Source of the DNA: Vibrio splendidus
Lineage (GTDB): Bacteria; Pseudomonadota; Gammaproteobacteria; Enterobacterales; Vibrionaceae
Direction of reading: 5' to 3'
DNA length: 64,000 nucleotides
Assembly (NCBI RefSeq): GCF_024347615.1
Contig: NZ_AP025508.1
Coordinates: 2,542,001 to 2,606,000, forward strand
A program made the position numbers and the translations under genes. The notes beneath the pieces were generated by a model, which worked only from the letters and a program-made list of their open reading frames with translations, was not told where the DNA came from and did no database searches. Below, one piece after another: positions 29,359-40,409 of the stretch (position 1 is its first letter; each line of letters opens with the position of its first letter).

Positions 29359-30819
29359 TTAAGCTTGCTTAGCTTGGGAAACCACACTATTCAGGCTTTC
29401 AACCAGTTCTTTTACCGAAGTAACATGGCCTGTTAATTCAGAACCATAATTGGCCACTAAACCCGATACTGATTTAGTTTCTGCAACACTCTGCGCCACC
29501 TCTGAACTCGCGAGATCGAGTTCTTTCAGTGAGCTCATCTGCATCGCCATAATATTGGTGAGCTGATTAACATCAGTAGAAATGGTTTGAACCTCAGATA
29601 TGATACCGTTCATTTCATTCGCCGTAGTTTCAATAATGGCTCGACCGTTTTCCACTTCTTCTTTACTGCGATCTAACAAGGTTCGAATCTCTATCGCTGA
29701 ATGACTGCTTTTCGCCGATAGCTCTCTCACTTGATCGGCCACCACAGCAAAGCCTCGTCCCTGTTCACCTGCGCGCGCAGCTTCGATTGCAGCATTGAGA
29801 GCCAATAAATTGGTTTGTTCGGCTACGGAAGTGATCAAATCAGCAACTTTCATGATCTCTTGATTGCTTTGAATGATCTGGCTGATGGCACTGGTTGAGG
29901 CTTCTAGTGACTCTGAGCTCTTTTGCGCTTTGGTTCCAACCGCTTCACTGCGCTCTTTCAGTTCACCCACAAATGAATTGGATTCTTCGATACCTTGAGT
30001 CATTTGATGCAGTTGTTGGCTCATCTCTTCTGCAGCGCTCGCTTGAGATTCACAATTGACATTCAACACTTCGACTTGAGCATGCAAGTCTTGTGATTGC
30101 TGATCTAAATGAACCGAAACACCTTGTAGACTCTCCGAATTCGAATTGGCTTGGTCGAGCACGATAGAGAGCTGACCTTCACTTTGCGTCGCTTGGTTGG
30201 CAACATGTTGGCTTTCTGAAATCGCATCCTCTGCCATTTCGATTGCCACCTCTTTTTGCTTAGCGGTAAAGGCTTGGGCAATGCAGATCACCACCAGCGG
30301 CATAATCACACCAGACCAAGTTTCTACCACTACCGCATCAGGGGTTAACTCAAGCTGGGGAAATGCAAATCCATTGAGATGTGCTGAGGTCATCACTAAT
30401 GAAACACCGATAACCAGTCCACTCCACACCAAAGCCACAATTCGTGTTCCTGATAAGAAGAAAGCGACCACTAACAAAGGCACCCAATAAGCTTGAGTAG
30501 AAGCCACAACCCCACCGCTTTGGTAAATGATATTCAACGCGTGGACAGCCATGCCGACAAAACCAAAGTTAAGTGCAAGGCTCGGCTTACTCGTCACACG
30601 AAGTAGCAGTGCAGAGATCAGTTCGAATACGATAAGAAATACAGATGTGGCGATCAGAAGTTGCTCTTCGTGCTTAGTCCACTTGATTAAGCTATAGACA
30701 CCCACGAAGAATGCGATAAAAGTGAAGAGTAATAAGATATCGGCTTGTCTGACTTCGTTGTTACTCCACCCGTTACTTTTGGGTAGAAACAGCGCGCGCC
30801 ACAGCTTGATTGGGTTCAT
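29359..30819 (-). CDS. methyl-accepting chemotaxis protein with multi-helix N-terminus
   Basis: About six membrane helices occupy residues 28-185, instead of the usual two helices flanking a periplasmic domain. A cytoplasmic signalling coiled coil follows. The hairpin tip, which binds CheA and CheW, is intact in IASVAEQ-type form ([37 protein letters not shown]). No HAMP domain is evident. The signal may be sensed within the membrane. The gene lies between ruvC and ruvA with its own gaps of over 90 bp. Confidence 0.88.
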   Translation of the reverse strand: MNPIKLWRALFLPKSNGWSNNEVRQADILLLFTFIAFFVGVYSLIKWTKHEEQLLIATSVFLIVFELISALLLRVTSKPSLALNFGFVGMAVHALNIIYQSGGVVASTQAYWVPLLVVAFFLSGTRIVALVWSGLVIGVSLVMTSAHLNGFAFPQLELTPDAVVVETWSGVIMPLVVICIAQAFTAKQKEVAIEMAEDAISESQHVANQATQSEGQLSIVLDQANSNSESLQGVSVHLDQQSQDLHAQVEVLNVNCESQASAAEEMSQQLHQMTQGIEESNSFVGELKERSEAVGTKAQKSSESLEASTSAISQIIQSNQEIMKVADLITSVAEQTNLLALNAAIEAARAGEQGRGFAVVADQVRELSAKSSHSAIEIRTLLDRSKEEVENGRAIIETTANEMNGIISEVQTISTDVNQLTNIMAMQMSSLKELDLASSEVAQSVAETKSVSGLVANYGSELTGHVTSVKELVESLNSVVSQAKQA

Positions 30820-31034
30820 CAGTGATCATCCTTGATTAACTTGTAAGACCTCCGACCAATGTTAATAACATGTTAAATGATACGCAATGTTATTATCTGG
30901 GTTATGTTCGAAAGATCTCATTTCATCAAGGATTTAGCGGCGTATTGTTTTGATATGAGCCAAACAGGGCGTGAGGCTCATCAATAGAATAGTTTTAAAA
31001 GGCAGAATGTTGGGAACTAACAATAGAATGAGAT

Positions 31035-31556
31035 TTAACGGTAACGCCCTTTTCTCGCCCCTGTTGCTTTACCTGCAAGTGCGACCAAGGTTTTATTGGT
31101 GTTAGCGTGAGTGATCGCTACGCCTAGAGCATCGGCTGCGTCGGCTTGTGGCTTAGCGGGTAGTTTGAGCATGCTCATCACCATATTCTGAACCATAGAC
31201 TTATCAGCGCCACCATTACCAGTCACCGCTTGTTTGATCAAACGAGCCGCATATTCATGTACAGGTAAATCTGCATTCACCGCTGCTACAATCGCACTAC
31301 CACGAGCTTGACCAAGTTTAAGTGCTGAATCGGCATTCTTGGCCATGAACACTTGTTCGATCGCGAATACGTCAGGCTGAAACTGAGTAATGATCTCACT
31401 CACGCCCGCATAGATTTGCTTTAAGCGACCTGGCAGTTCTTTTTCGGAAGTACGAATACAACCACTACCTAAGTAATATAGATGGCGACCATTTTGACGA
31501 ATCACGCCATAGCCGGTAATGCGAGAGCCAGGGTCAATCCCTAAGATAATAGACAT
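31035..31556 (-). CDS. ruvC: Holliday junction resolvase RuvC
   Basis: A 173-residue endonuclease with acidic catalytic residues in [19 protein letters not shown] and the C-terminal [14 protein letters not shown]. It forms dimers that cut four-way junctions symmetrically. The length matches E. coli (173). It is separated from ruvA by the chemotaxis receptor gene and follows aspS across a terminator. Confidence 0.97.
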   Translation of the reverse strand: MSIILGIDPGSRITGYGVIRQNGRHLYYLGSGCIRTSEKELPGRLKQIYAGVSEIITQFQPDVFAIEQVFMAKNADSALKLGQARGSAIVAAVNADLPVHEYAARLIKQAVTGNGGADKSMVQNMVMSMLKLPAKPQADAADALGVAITHANTNKTLVALAGKATGARKGRYR

Positions 31557-31611
31557 AACTTCAAATACTGATTATTTATACATGCTTTATGAGCTTAGTA
31601 TATCGAACGCA

Positions 31612-31646
31612 AAAAAAAATGCCCGTCAAATTAACGGGCATTTCGT
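31612..31646 (-). terminator. terminator of aspS
   Basis: The stem AAATGCCCG/CGGGCATTT continues into a run of T on the minus strand. Confidence 0.85.
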
Positions 31647-31768
31647 TGTTCTGCGAAAGAAAAAATTCTATCAAAAACTAAGTTTTGTTGAAAGCTTAAG
31701 TGCTATCTAAGACTTAAGCTCTATCGAAAGCTCACTGCTTGATTAGAAAGTTGAGCTTAATCGTTTGA

Positions 31769-33541
31769 TTAGTCTTCTTTCTTCGCTAAGTTAACAGCGA
31801 TTGCTAGCTCTTCCAGTGATGCTGGGTTTGCTAGGCTCGGCGCGTCTGTTAATAGACATGCTGCAGCTGTTGTTTTCGGGAATGCGATAACGTCACGGAT
31901 GTTCTCTGTACCACAAAGAAGCATTGCTAAACGGTCAAGACCGAATGCTAGACCTGCGTGTGGTGGCGTACCGTACTTAAGTGCTTCAAGTAGGAAACCG
32001 AACTTCTCTTGTTGCTCTTTAGCTTCGATACCTAAGATACCGAATACAGCCGTTTGCATTTCTGCGCTGTGAATACGTACAGAACCGCCGCCTACTTCGT
32101 AGCCGTTGATTACCATGTCGTATGCATCAGAGTTAGCTGCAGCTGGATTTGCTTTTAGCTCTTCCGCGCTCACACCAAGTGGTGATGTAAATGGGTGGTG
32201 CATTGCGTGAAGGTTGCCTTCGCCATCTTCTTCGAACATTGGGAAATCAATAACCCAAAGAGGAGCCCACGCTTTCTTGTCTGTTAGCTCTAAGTCATCA
32301 CCTAGCTTGATACGAAGTGCGCCCATTGCTTCGGCAACGATGTTCGCTTTATCTGCACCAAATAGGATGATATCGCCAGATTCAGCTTGAGTGCGCTCAA
32401 GAAGACCGTTGATTACGTCTTCGTTTAGGAACTTAGCAACTGGAGATTGGATTCCTTCCATGCCAGCAGCACGGTCGTTAACCTTCATCCAAGCTAGACC
32501 TTTCGCGCCGTAGATACCTACGTGCTCTGCGTAACCGTCGATTTGCTTACGAGTCAGCTTAGCGCCACCCGGAACACGGATTACTGCTACGCGACCTTTT
32601 TCGTCGTTCGCAGGGCCAGAGAATACTTTGAACTCTGCATCTTTCAGTAAGTCAGCAACGTCTACTAGTTCTAGTGGGTTACGTAGATCTGGCTTATCAG
32701 AACCGAAACGACGAATCGCTTCAGAGAATGGCATTACTGGGAATTGACCCAGTTCAACATCTAGAAGCTCTTTCCACATATCGTGAACTAGCTTTTCAGT
32801 GATGTTACGTACTTCTTGAGAAGACAGGAATGATGTTTCGATATCGATCTGAGTAAATTCAGGCTGACGGTCAGCACGTAAATCTTCATCACGGAAACAT
32901 TTAACGATTTGGTAGTAACGGTCAAAACCAGACATCATCAGCAGTTGCTTGAACAGCTGAGGAGATTGAGGAAGTGCGTAGAAGCTACCTTTATGAACAC
33001 GGCTTGGTACTAGGTAATCACGAGCGCCTTCAGGTGTCGCTTTCGTTAGTACTGGTGTTTCGATGTCTAGGAATAGGTTCTCGTCTAGGAAACGACGAAC
33101 GAAGCTAGAAGCACGTGCACGAAGCTTAATACGATCGCTCATTTCTGGACGACGAAGATCGATGTAACGGTACTTAAGACGCTGCTCTTCAGAGTTCGTT
33201 TGATTGAAGTCTAGTGGAAGCGCTTCTGAACGGTTGATGATCTCTAGGCCAGTTGCGTAAAGCTCAACTTCACCCGTCGCCATATCTTTATTTACTTGGC
33301 TGTCAGGACGAACACGTACTTCACCAGTAAATTTGATACAGAATTCATTACGCAGTTGGTTAGCGATCGGGAAGATATCTTTCATATCTGGATCGACAAC
33401 AACCTGAACGACGCCTTCACGATCTCGCATATCGATAAAGATAAGACCGCCTAAATCACGGCGACGGTTTACCCAGCCGCACAATTCTACAGTTTGTCCC
33501 GCCAGGGACTTGTTCAGGTTACCACAGTAATGGGTACGCAT
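31769..33541 (-). CDS. aspS: aspartyl-tRNA synthetase
   Basis: A class II synthetase of 590 residues with an N-terminal OB anticodon-binding domain and class II motifs 2 ([14 protein letters not shown]) and 3 (GLAFGLDRL). It has the bacterial GAD insertion (about 285-420). It charges tRNA-Asp. Divergent from the DUF72 gene, with a 314-bp gap between them. Confidence 0.97.
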   Translation of the reverse strand: MRTHYCGNLNKSLAGQTVELCGWVNRRRDLGGLIFIDMRDREGVVQVVVDPDMKDIFPIANQLRNEFCIKFTGEVRVRPDSQVNKDMATGEVELYATGLEIINRSEALPLDFNQTNSEEQRLKYRYIDLRRPEMSDRIKLRARASSFVRRFLDENLFLDIETPVLTKATPEGARDYLVPSRVHKGSFYALPQSPQLFKQLLMMSGFDRYYQIVKCFRDEDLRADRQPEFTQIDIETSFLSSQEVRNITEKLVHDMWKELLDVELGQFPVMPFSEAIRRFGSDKPDLRNPLELVDVADLLKDAEFKVFSGPANDEKGRVAVIRVPGGAKLTRKQIDGYAEHVGIYGAKGLAWMKVNDRAAGMEGIQSPVAKFLNEDVINGLLERTQAESGDIILFGADKANIVAEAMGALRIKLGDDLELTDKKAWAPLWVIDFPMFEEDGEGNLHAMHHPFTSPLGVSAEELKANPAAANSDAYDMVINGYEVGGGSVRIHSAEMQTAVFGILGIEAKEQQEKFGFLLEALKYGTPPHAGLAFGLDRLAMLLCGTENIRDVIAFPKTTAAACLLTDAPSLANPASLEELAIAVNLAKKED

Positions 33542-33855
33542 AATGAATTTCCCAATCTCTTAATTATTTACTAGTTTCCAAGCTGTCAGTGGTCATTCCA
33601 CACAACAGAGCAAAGGAACATTTATACGCGGAAACTCGTTTAAAATCGACCTTCCACATTCGAATTTATTGTGTTTTATCTGGCTTTGCTGCTTTTTAGC
33701 CCATCAAGTGCGCAAAGATTCATCAAAACCGAAAAAATTGCGCTAATTATATCTCGAAAGTACCTTAATCAGCAAAACTCTCGTACAGTAGATTTTCGTT
33801 TCAAACCAAAAACTTTTTGTAATGACTGATAGCGTGATGAATAACGGTGTAATAG
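33542..33855. promoter_or_regulatory. divergent aspS / DUF72 promoter region
   Basis: A 314-bp AT-rich region between divergent genes. It should hold both promoters. I see no clear operator or RNA element. Confidence 0.4.
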
Positions 33856-34761
33856 ATGGATGATCGTGTAATAACAACAGAAACTTTACCTCTAAGACTT
33901 GGATTAACCATGTGGTCTCATTCCGAGTGGCAAAGTCAGTTCTATGGTAAGGGAACAAAACCTGCTGAACGCCTAGAGAAGTACACACAAGTTTTTCATA
34001 CGGTTGAAGGCAACACGACCTTCTACGCCACACCGAGTATGTCGACCGTTAACAACTGGAAAGCCGCCAGTCACGATGATTTTAGGTTCACCTTCAAGCT
34101 GCCAAAGTTCATCACCCACCAGCAACAACTTAGGCACTGCCAAGCCGAGCTCAAAGAGTTTTTAATGACCATGTCGCCACTGCACGACCGTATTGGCCAA
34201 TGGACGATTCAGCTACCACACAGTTTTGAACCTAGTATGCTCCCTGCCCTGCAAAAGTTTTGTACCTTGTTCCCCAAAAATATGCAGCTTGGCGTAGAGG
34301 TTCGTCACCTTGGTTTTTTTGATAAGGGTGATGCGGAAAAGCGCTTCAATCATTGGTTAATAGAAGAAGGGATCAATCGCATTATTATGGATAGCCGCCC
34401 CGTTTTCTCCGCACCACCAACCACAGAAGCGGTGATCGATGCTCATCAGAAAAAGCCGCGCGTTCCCGTGCATGCGATTGCGACCGCCAATAATCCTATG
34501 ATTCGATTTATTGGTCACCCAGACCAAGAACCTAATATTGAGTTTTTTAAACCTTGGTTTGCCAAAATTCCAAGCTGGCTTAATGAAGGCAAACAGCCCT
34601 ATTTAATGATCCACACCCCAGACAATAATCACGCACCTGAACTTGCGATAGCTATTTATAAGCAGCTGCAAAAGCAAGTGTCTGAAAATACGTCACTTAT
34701 CTTGCCTGATCTCGCTCAATTTCCAGCACAGAAAGGCAATCATCAAATCTCGATGTTTTAA
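33856..34761 (+). CDS. DUF72 (YecE-type) protein
   Basis: A 301-residue protein with a TIM-barrel-like DUF72 fold, shown by LRLGLTMWSHSEW near the start, the VEGNTTFYATPS motif and FTFKLPKFITH. The function of the family is not established. In E. coli yecE also sits between aspS and cmoA-cmoB, so the arrangement is conserved. Confidence 0.88.
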   Translation: MDDRVITTETLPLRLGLTMWSHSEWQSQFYGKGTKPAERLEKYTQVFHTVEGNTTFYATPSMSTVNNWKAASHDDFRFTFKLPKFITHQQQLRHCQAELKEFLMTMSPLHDRIGQWTIQLPHSFEPSMLPALQKFCTLFPKNMQLGVEVRHLGFFDKGDAEKRFNHWLIEEGINRIIMDSRPVFSAPPTTEAVIDAHQKKPRVPVHAIATANNPMIRFIGHPDQEPNIEFFKPWFAKIPSWLNEGKQPYLMIHTPDNNHAPELAIAIYKQLQKQVSENTSLILPDLAQFPAQKGNHQISMF

Positions 34762-34882
34762 CCCATCACCTATCAGTAACTTCGAACCTTGAGCTAAATC
34801 TCAGTTTTCGTGACAGTGGCGCTTTTTTTACGTAAAATACGTCCCCTTTTATTTGGTACGAATTTTGTGCCAATTACGCTGA

Positions 34883-35629
<747 letters not shown>

Positions 35630-35659
35630 CGCACATACCCAGTCAGCTCGAACTAAAAC

Positions 35660-35758
35660 GTCATCCTCAAGAGCGAGGAACGAGCGAGTTGGGGATCTCT
35701 ATCAAGTACGGTAAACCGAGATTCCCTATCATGTTCGTCCCTCACTGTAGGGAATGAC
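35660..35758. repeat. Vibrio-type palindromic repeat between cmoA and cmoB
   Basis: A 99-bp imperfect palindrome that begins GTCAT and ends ATGAC. Its arms are about 40 nt and share GAGG-ACGA and GGGGATCTC/GAGATTCCC segments. It has the look of an ERIC-like or MITE-like dispersed element and sits in the operon as an intergenic spacer. Only one copy lies in this window. Confidence 0.65.
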
Positions 35759-35811
35759 AAATTTAATTTTTATTTTAGGGTTTATTGACCCTATTAACTC
35801 AGTGAAAAACT

Positions 35812-36783
35812 ATGTTTAATTTTGCCAATTTTTATCAACTCATTGCCCAAGACACTCGCCTACAGCCGTGGCTCAATGTTCTTCCTCAACAGCTGACGGA
35901 TTGGCAAAATGCAGAGCACGGTGACTTCGACCGTTGGTTGCGTGCACTGAATAAAATCCCTCAAGGCGTGCCTGACCAAGTTGATCTGAAAAACTCAGTA
36001 ACCATTGGTAGCTCGACACCATTTCACACAGGTGAACTTAAGAAGTTAGAAAGCTTACTAAAGACCTTCCATCCGTGGAGGAAGGGGCCTTACACCGTTC
36101 ACGATATTCATATCGATACGGAGTGGCGCAGTGACTGGAAATGGGACCGTGTCCTTCCTCATATTTCTCCATTGAAAAACCGCTCTGTGCTTGATGTAGG
36201 TTGTGGCAATGGTTACCACATGTGGCGCATGCTAGGTGAAGGCGCACGTCTAACGGTGGGTATCGACCCTTCTCATCTATTCTTGGTTCAGTTTGAAGCA
36301 ATTCGTAAGTTAATGGGCGATGACCAACGTGCTCACCTATTACCTTTAGGTATTGAGCAACTGCCAAAACTAGAAGCCTACGATACTGTATTTAGCATGG
36401 GTGTGCTGTACCACCGTCGTTCACCACTGGATCACTTGATTCAGCTAAAAGACCAATTGGCATCTGGCGGTGAGCTGGTTCTTGAAACCTTGGTGATTGA
36501 AGGTGACGAGAATGCGGTATTGGTCCCTGTTGACCGTTACGCGCAAATGAGAAATGTGTACTTCTTCCCTTCTGCTCGCGCACTGAAACGCTGGCTAGAA
36601 CAGGTTGGCTTTGAAGACGTGCGTATCGTTGACGAAAATGTCACGACGATTGGCGAACAACGCACAACAGAATGGATGACACACAACTCCCTTCCCGATT
36701 ACCTCGATCCGAATGATCCAAGTAAAACGGTTGAGGGTCACCCTGCCCCAAGACGTGCCGTTCTTGTCGCGACGAAACCGTAA
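35812..36783 (+). CDS. cmoB: tRNA U34 carboxymethyltransferase CmoB
   Basis: A 323-residue enzyme that moves the carboxymethyl group of Cx-SAM onto 5-hydroxyuridine-34, giving cmo5U. The C-terminal SAM-type domain has [15 protein letters not shown] near residue 125, GIDPSHLF and [10 protein letters not shown]. The last two motifs are typical of CmoB. The length equals that of E. coli (323). Confidence 0.97.
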   Translation: MFNFANFYQLIAQDTRLQPWLNVLPQQLTDWQNAEHGDFDRWLRALNKIPQGVPDQVDLKNSVTIGSSTPFHTGELKKLESLLKTFHPWRKGPYTVHDIHIDTEWRSDWKWDRVLPHISPLKNRSVLDVGCGNGYHMWRMLGEGARLTVGIDPSHLFLVQFEAIRKLMGDDQRAHLLPLGIEQLPKLEAYDTVFSMGVLYHRRSPLDHLIQLKDQLASGGELVLETLVIEGDENAVLVPVDRYAQMRNVYFFPSARALKRWLEQVGFEDVRIVDENVTTIGEQRTTEWMTHNSLPDYLDPNDPSKTVEGHPAPRRAVLVATKP

Positions 36784-36854
36784 TTTCTATAGGACCAAAG
36801 CCATGAACTCTGTGGTCACTCAGTCTTAGTTATTTATATGTGTAAGTTTTGAAT

Positions 36855-36892
36855 AGCATGAGCATGAATTATATAAAATTCGCGCTCATGCT
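36855..36892 (+). terminator. long hairpin after cmoB
   Basis: Arms AGCATGAGC and GCTCATGCT enclose an inner GAATT/AATTC stem. There is no long T-run, so it may stabilise the cmoB mRNA end rather than terminate it. Confidence 0.5.
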
Positions 36893-36970
36893 TAACAAAT
36901 GAACGAACTCAGATCACAATAATTTTCGTAGCGCTCACATAGCGATTCAATATGACCAGACTCTTACAAT

Positions 36971-36994
36971 AGGATGCTTCACGCGTCCTTTTTT
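36971..36994 (+). terminator. terminator upstream of the three-gene operon
   Basis: AGGATGC and GCGTCCT arms with one G-T pair are followed by a T-run on the plus strand. It separates cmoB transcription from the operon that starts at 37051. Confidence 0.7.
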
Positions 36995-37050
36995 GTGGGA
37001 TAAACTACTAAATAGTCTGAACTATTCTCTAATTCTCAAAGGTTTTTTAT

Positions 37051-37791
37051 ATGTTTAAGCGATTATCGCCTATCGTGGCGGTTGGTTTGCTCTCTGGCTG
37101 TACTCTTACAAATAGTGCGACCTACCACCAAGAAACTCTCGACGCTATTTCCCGCTCAGAGACAAACATCGCAAATAAGGTTCAAAATCTTGAACTGCAA
37201 CTAAGCAATCAAAGTGATTATATTGAAAGCTTAGAAGACGAAATCACCACTCTTTCTAGTCAATTAGATGTTCACCTAACCAGTATGGAACACAAGGTAA
37301 TTGAAGAACTAGAGCAAGAAGAACCCGTCGTCGTTGCCGCTACTCCTGTCACTACTACGTTACAACCGACCATCCTTGGCGGAATCGAAAAAGTGTCTAT
37401 CGATTCGATCAAACAAAGCTTTGATGCGCGAGTTGATACTGGCGCAACCACCTCTTCTTTAAATGCTATCGACATCAAAGAATTCGAACGTAACGGTAAA
37501 GACTGGGTTAGATTCCATTTGGCCGATAAAGCACAAGCTGTAGAAGACCAAAAATGGATTGAAGCGCCCGTTGTGCGGTATGTGAAAATCCGTCAGTCAA
37601 CCAATGACCAGACAGAACGTCGAGCTGTGATCGAATTATGGGTAAAAGTTGGAAAAATCCATGAAAAAGCGCAATTTACATTGGCGGATCGCTCTCAAAT
37701 GAGTCACCCTGTATTACTAGGGCGCGAATTTATCAAAGACATAGCGCTAGTAGATGTAAGTAAAAAGTACGTACAAACGGAAGTTAAATAA
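37051..37791 (+). CDS. retropepsin-like aspartic protease lipoprotein (Zn_protease/RimB family)
   Basis: The lipobox LLSGC gives a lipidated Cys at residue 17. A helical coiled-coil segment (about 25-90) leads to a C-terminal domain of the family named Zn_protease (COG4067). That family has a retropepsin fold rather than a metalloprotease. The active-site motif is VDTGATTSSL with the Asp at residue 129, and the flap-like LGREFIKDIALVDVS closes the domain near residue 228. Dimerisation would give the two catalytic Asp. Its periplasmic or membrane-anchored site and operon partners suggest processing of the product made by the ATP-grasp protein. This is inference. Confidence 0.85.
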   Translation: MFKRLSPIVAVGLLSGCTLTNSATYHQETLDAISRSETNIANKVQNLELQLSNQSDYIESLEDEITTLSSQLDVHLTSMEHKVIEELEQEEPVVVAATPVTTTLQPTILGGIEKVSIDSIKQSFDARVDTGATTSSLNAIDIKEFERNGKDWVRFHLADKAQAVEDQKWIEAPVVRYVKIRQSTNDQTERRAVIELWVKVGKIHEKAQFTLADRSQMSHPVLLGREFIKDIALVDVSKKYVQTEVK

Positions 37792-37808
37792 CAATAGTAG
37801 GGTAAGCT

Positions 37809-39314
37809 ATGACGTCAAGAATTCCATTTTATATCTCTATTTTCCTGCTCATCGTGGCAGGTATAACACTGAGTATGTTCAGACATACAACCTACGGTGT
37901 ACCTTGGACTCCAGGGGAAACCAGGCAGGTTTGGGACGTTGAAGCTCGTATCGAGTTCAATGCGGTTGGTAAAGAAGCAAAAATTTCATTAGCGGCTCCT
38001 CACACTCAATCTAATTACACACTTATTGGTGAGTCAGCTTCATCTCCAGGTTACGGCATCTCTTACTTGAACACCGAGTCAGGTCGTCGTGCAGAATGGT
38101 CTATTCGCCACGCTGATGGCCCGCAAACTATCTACTACAAGACTCAATTCCTAGTTGATAACCAAGCAAAAATTGATGCGATACCACCAGAAGGTGAAAT
38201 TACGCAACCAAGCTTTGATGGTCCAGAAGAAGCGGCTGCGTTGGCACTGATTGACCGAGCAACCAAGCGCTCAGCAGACAACATAACCTTCACTCGTGAA
38301 CTTATCAAAACGCTTAATGATCCAGACAGCCAAAACTCTGCGCTGATTCTGAATAACATGAGCAAAGTTGAAGCAACACACAAGCTACTTTCAGCAGCAA
38401 ATATCCACAATAAAGTGGTTGGCGTTATCGAGCTAGAAGATGGCCGTCGTCGTCAATCTATCCAGCAAATGAACCAGATCTGGGATAACGACCAATGGGT
38501 TTTATTCTCTCCTGAATCAAGCGAACAGCAAGTTCAGCCAAACCTGCTAATTTGGGATGAATCAAATGTATCTCTATTAGACGTGGTTGGCGGTCAGAAC
38601 AGTAAAGTTCACTTCTCGATGATTGCTCAGGAGGTGACTCCCACTGAAGCAACCAACAGTAAAGTCTCTGCGGATCAGCTGTTAAACCTTTCCATTCATA
38701 GTCTGCCGCTAGAAGAGCAAGCGATGTTTAAAACCATCATGCTGATTCCTATCGGTGCTCTGATTGTTGTGTTCCTACGTGTCATCATCGGCCTGAAAAC
38801 GTCTGGTACGTTCATGCCTGTACTGATTGCAGTAGCCTTTGTACAAACACAATTGGTAACGGGTATTGTCGGCTTCCTACTTATCGTAGGTACAGGTCTT
38901 ATTATTCGAAGTTACTTATCCAAGCTCAACTTGCTACTGGTCGCCAGGATATCCGCCGTAATCATTACGGTAATCATGATTATCTCTGTGTTTACTGTAG
39001 TGGCGTTTAAAGTCGGTCTGACTGAAGGTCTATCGATTACGTTCTTCCCAATGATTATCCTATCTTGGACTATCGAACGTATGTCTATCCTATGGGAAGA
39101 AGAAGGGGCGAAAGAGGTAGTGCTACAAGGTGGTGGTTCTCTATTTACCGCTGTTCTTGTTTACTTAGGCATGACTAACCCGTTCATCCAGCATTTAACG
39201 TTTAATTTTATTGGTTTACAGCTTGTTATTCTAGCGACCATCTTGCTACTAGGTAACTACACAGGCTACCGTCTAACCGAGCTTCGTCGCTTTAAACCGC
39301 TAGCGGAGGACTAA
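37809..39314 (+). CDS. inactive transglutaminase fused to seven-helix membrane domain
   Basis: A 501-residue inner-membrane protein. It has one helix at about 8-24, a periplasmic domain (about 30-300) resembling the Transglut_i_TM family and a C-terminal 7TM_transglut domain (about 310-490) with six or seven helices. The whole protein contains no cysteine. It therefore cannot have the Cys-His-Asp centre of a working transglutaminase, in line with the inactive status of the family. It probably binds peptide or isopeptide substrates and passes them across the membrane. It is 17 bp after the protease gene and 3 bp before the ATP-grasp gene. Confidence 0.88.
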   Translation: MTSRIPFYISIFLLIVAGITLSMFRHTTYGVPWTPGETRQVWDVEARIEFNAVGKEAKISLAAPHTQSNYTLIGESASSPGYGISYLNTESGRRAEWSIRHADGPQTIYYKTQFLVDNQAKIDAIPPEGEITQPSFDGPEEAAALALIDRATKRSADNITFTRELIKTLNDPDSQNSALILNNMSKVEATHKLLSAANIHNKVVGVIELEDGRRRQSIQQMNQIWDNDQWVLFSPESSEQQVQPNLLIWDESNVSLLDVVGGQNSKVHFSMIAQEVTPTEATNSKVSADQLLNLSIHSLPLEEQAMFKTIMLIPIGALIVVFLRVIIGLKTSGTFMPVLIAVAFVQTQLVTGIVGFLLIVGTGLIIRSYLSKLNLLLVARISAVIITVIMIISVFTVVAFKVGLTEGLSITFFPMIILSWTIERMSILWEEEGAKEVVLQGGGSLFTAVLVYLGMTNPFIQHLTFNFIGLQLVILATILLLGNYTGYRLTELRRFKPLAED

Positions 39315-39317
39315 GTT

Positions 39318-40298
39318 ATGTTTGATCAATTTACTTCACCGTTTAAGTTGAAAGACAAAGGCATAATGGGAATGAACAAGCGTAACCATAGCTATATTGG
39401 TCGCTACAATGATCGTTCCAAGTATCCACTCGTTGATGACAAGCTTAAGACTAAGATTATTGCTGAACAAGCTGGTGCAACCGTACCAACACTGATTGGC
39501 GTTATTGGTCATCAAGCTGAAGTAAAAACAATCCACAAGATGGTTAAAGAGTGGCCGGGGTTTGTAATCAAGCCCGCTCAAGGTAGTGGTGGTAAAGGTA
39601 TCCTTGTTGTTATTTCTCACAAGGATGGTGTTTATACCAAGCCATCAGGTTCTACTATCAATGAAGAAGACGTAGAGCGTCATATCAGTAACGCTCTCGC
39701 GGGTCTTTTCTCACTGGGTGGTAAGAACGACGTAGCCGTGGTTGAAAACCTCATCAAGTTTGACGAGTGTTTTGATGGCTTCAGTTATGAAGGTGTGCCC
39801 GATGTACGAATTATCGTATTCAAAGGCTACCCTGTGATGGCGATGATGCGTCTTTCTACTTCAGCTTCTGACGGCAAGGCAAACTTGCACCAAGGCGCTG
39901 TGGGTGTGGGCATCTGTATCGCAACGGGTAAAGCCGTTCGTGCGGTTCAATTTGACCACCCTGTGACTCACCACCCAGACACGGACAAAGAGTTGGCACA
40001 ACTTCAAGTACCGCATTGGGAAAAACTGCTTACGCTAGCATCAAGCGCGTGGGAAATGACAGGCCTTGGTTACATGGGCACTGACATGGTTTTAGACCAA
40101 GAAGAAGGCCCAATGGTACTAGAGCTAAACGCTCGTCCAGGATTAGCAATACAGATTGCAAACGGCGCGGGTTTATTGCCTCGCTTGCATCATATTGAAA
40201 ACCTAGGCACGCCAGCTGAATATCCAAAACCTGCCGAGCGCGTTGCATACGCCGCAAAGCAATTTGGTGTTCACGGTAACGAACTCGCTTCAAACTAA
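39318..40298 (+). CDS. RimK-type ATP-grasp amidoligase
   Basis: A 326-residue cytoplasmic ATP-grasp enzyme annotated in relatives as alpha-L-glutamate ligase-like (ATPgrasp_ST family). The ATP-binding segment is FVIKPAQGSGGKGILVV near residue 81, and the Mg2+-binding part is MVLELNARPGLAIQIAN near residue 270. Such enzymes join a carboxylate to an amine or hydroxyl using ATP. The acceptor is unknown. It is the last gene of the operon and is followed by a terminator. Confidence 0.88.
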   Translation: MFDQFTSPFKLKDKGIMGMNKRNHSYIGRYNDRSKYPLVDDKLKTKIIAEQAGATVPTLIGVIGHQAEVKTIHKMVKEWPGFVIKPAQGSGGKGILVVISHKDGVYTKPSGSTINEEDVERHISNALAGLFSLGGKNDVAVVENLIKFDECFDGFSYEGVPDVRIIVFKGYPVMAMMRLSTSASDGKANLHQGAVGVGICIATGKAVRAVQFDHPVTHHPDTDKELAQLQVPHWEKLLTLASSAWEMTGLGYMGTDMVLDQEEGPMVLELNARPGLAIQIANGAGLLPRLHHIENLGTPAEYPKPAERVAYAAKQFGVHGNELASN

Positions 40299-40342
40299 GT
40301 GATTAACTTGGTCATTTGACACCGAGTCTAGCTCAATAAATT

Positions 40343-40376
40343 AAGCCGCATAACTCTGAGAGTTACGCGGCTTTTT
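40343..40376 (+). terminator. terminator of the three-gene operon
   Basis: AAGCCGCATAACTCT and AGAGTTACGCGGCTT arms form a long stem followed by TTTTT. It lies between converging genes and may serve the formate dehydrogenase gene weakly as well. Confidence 0.85.
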
Positions 40377-40409
40377 AATGCCTATCGTTAATTAGCTTAA
40401 CGCTCGGAA

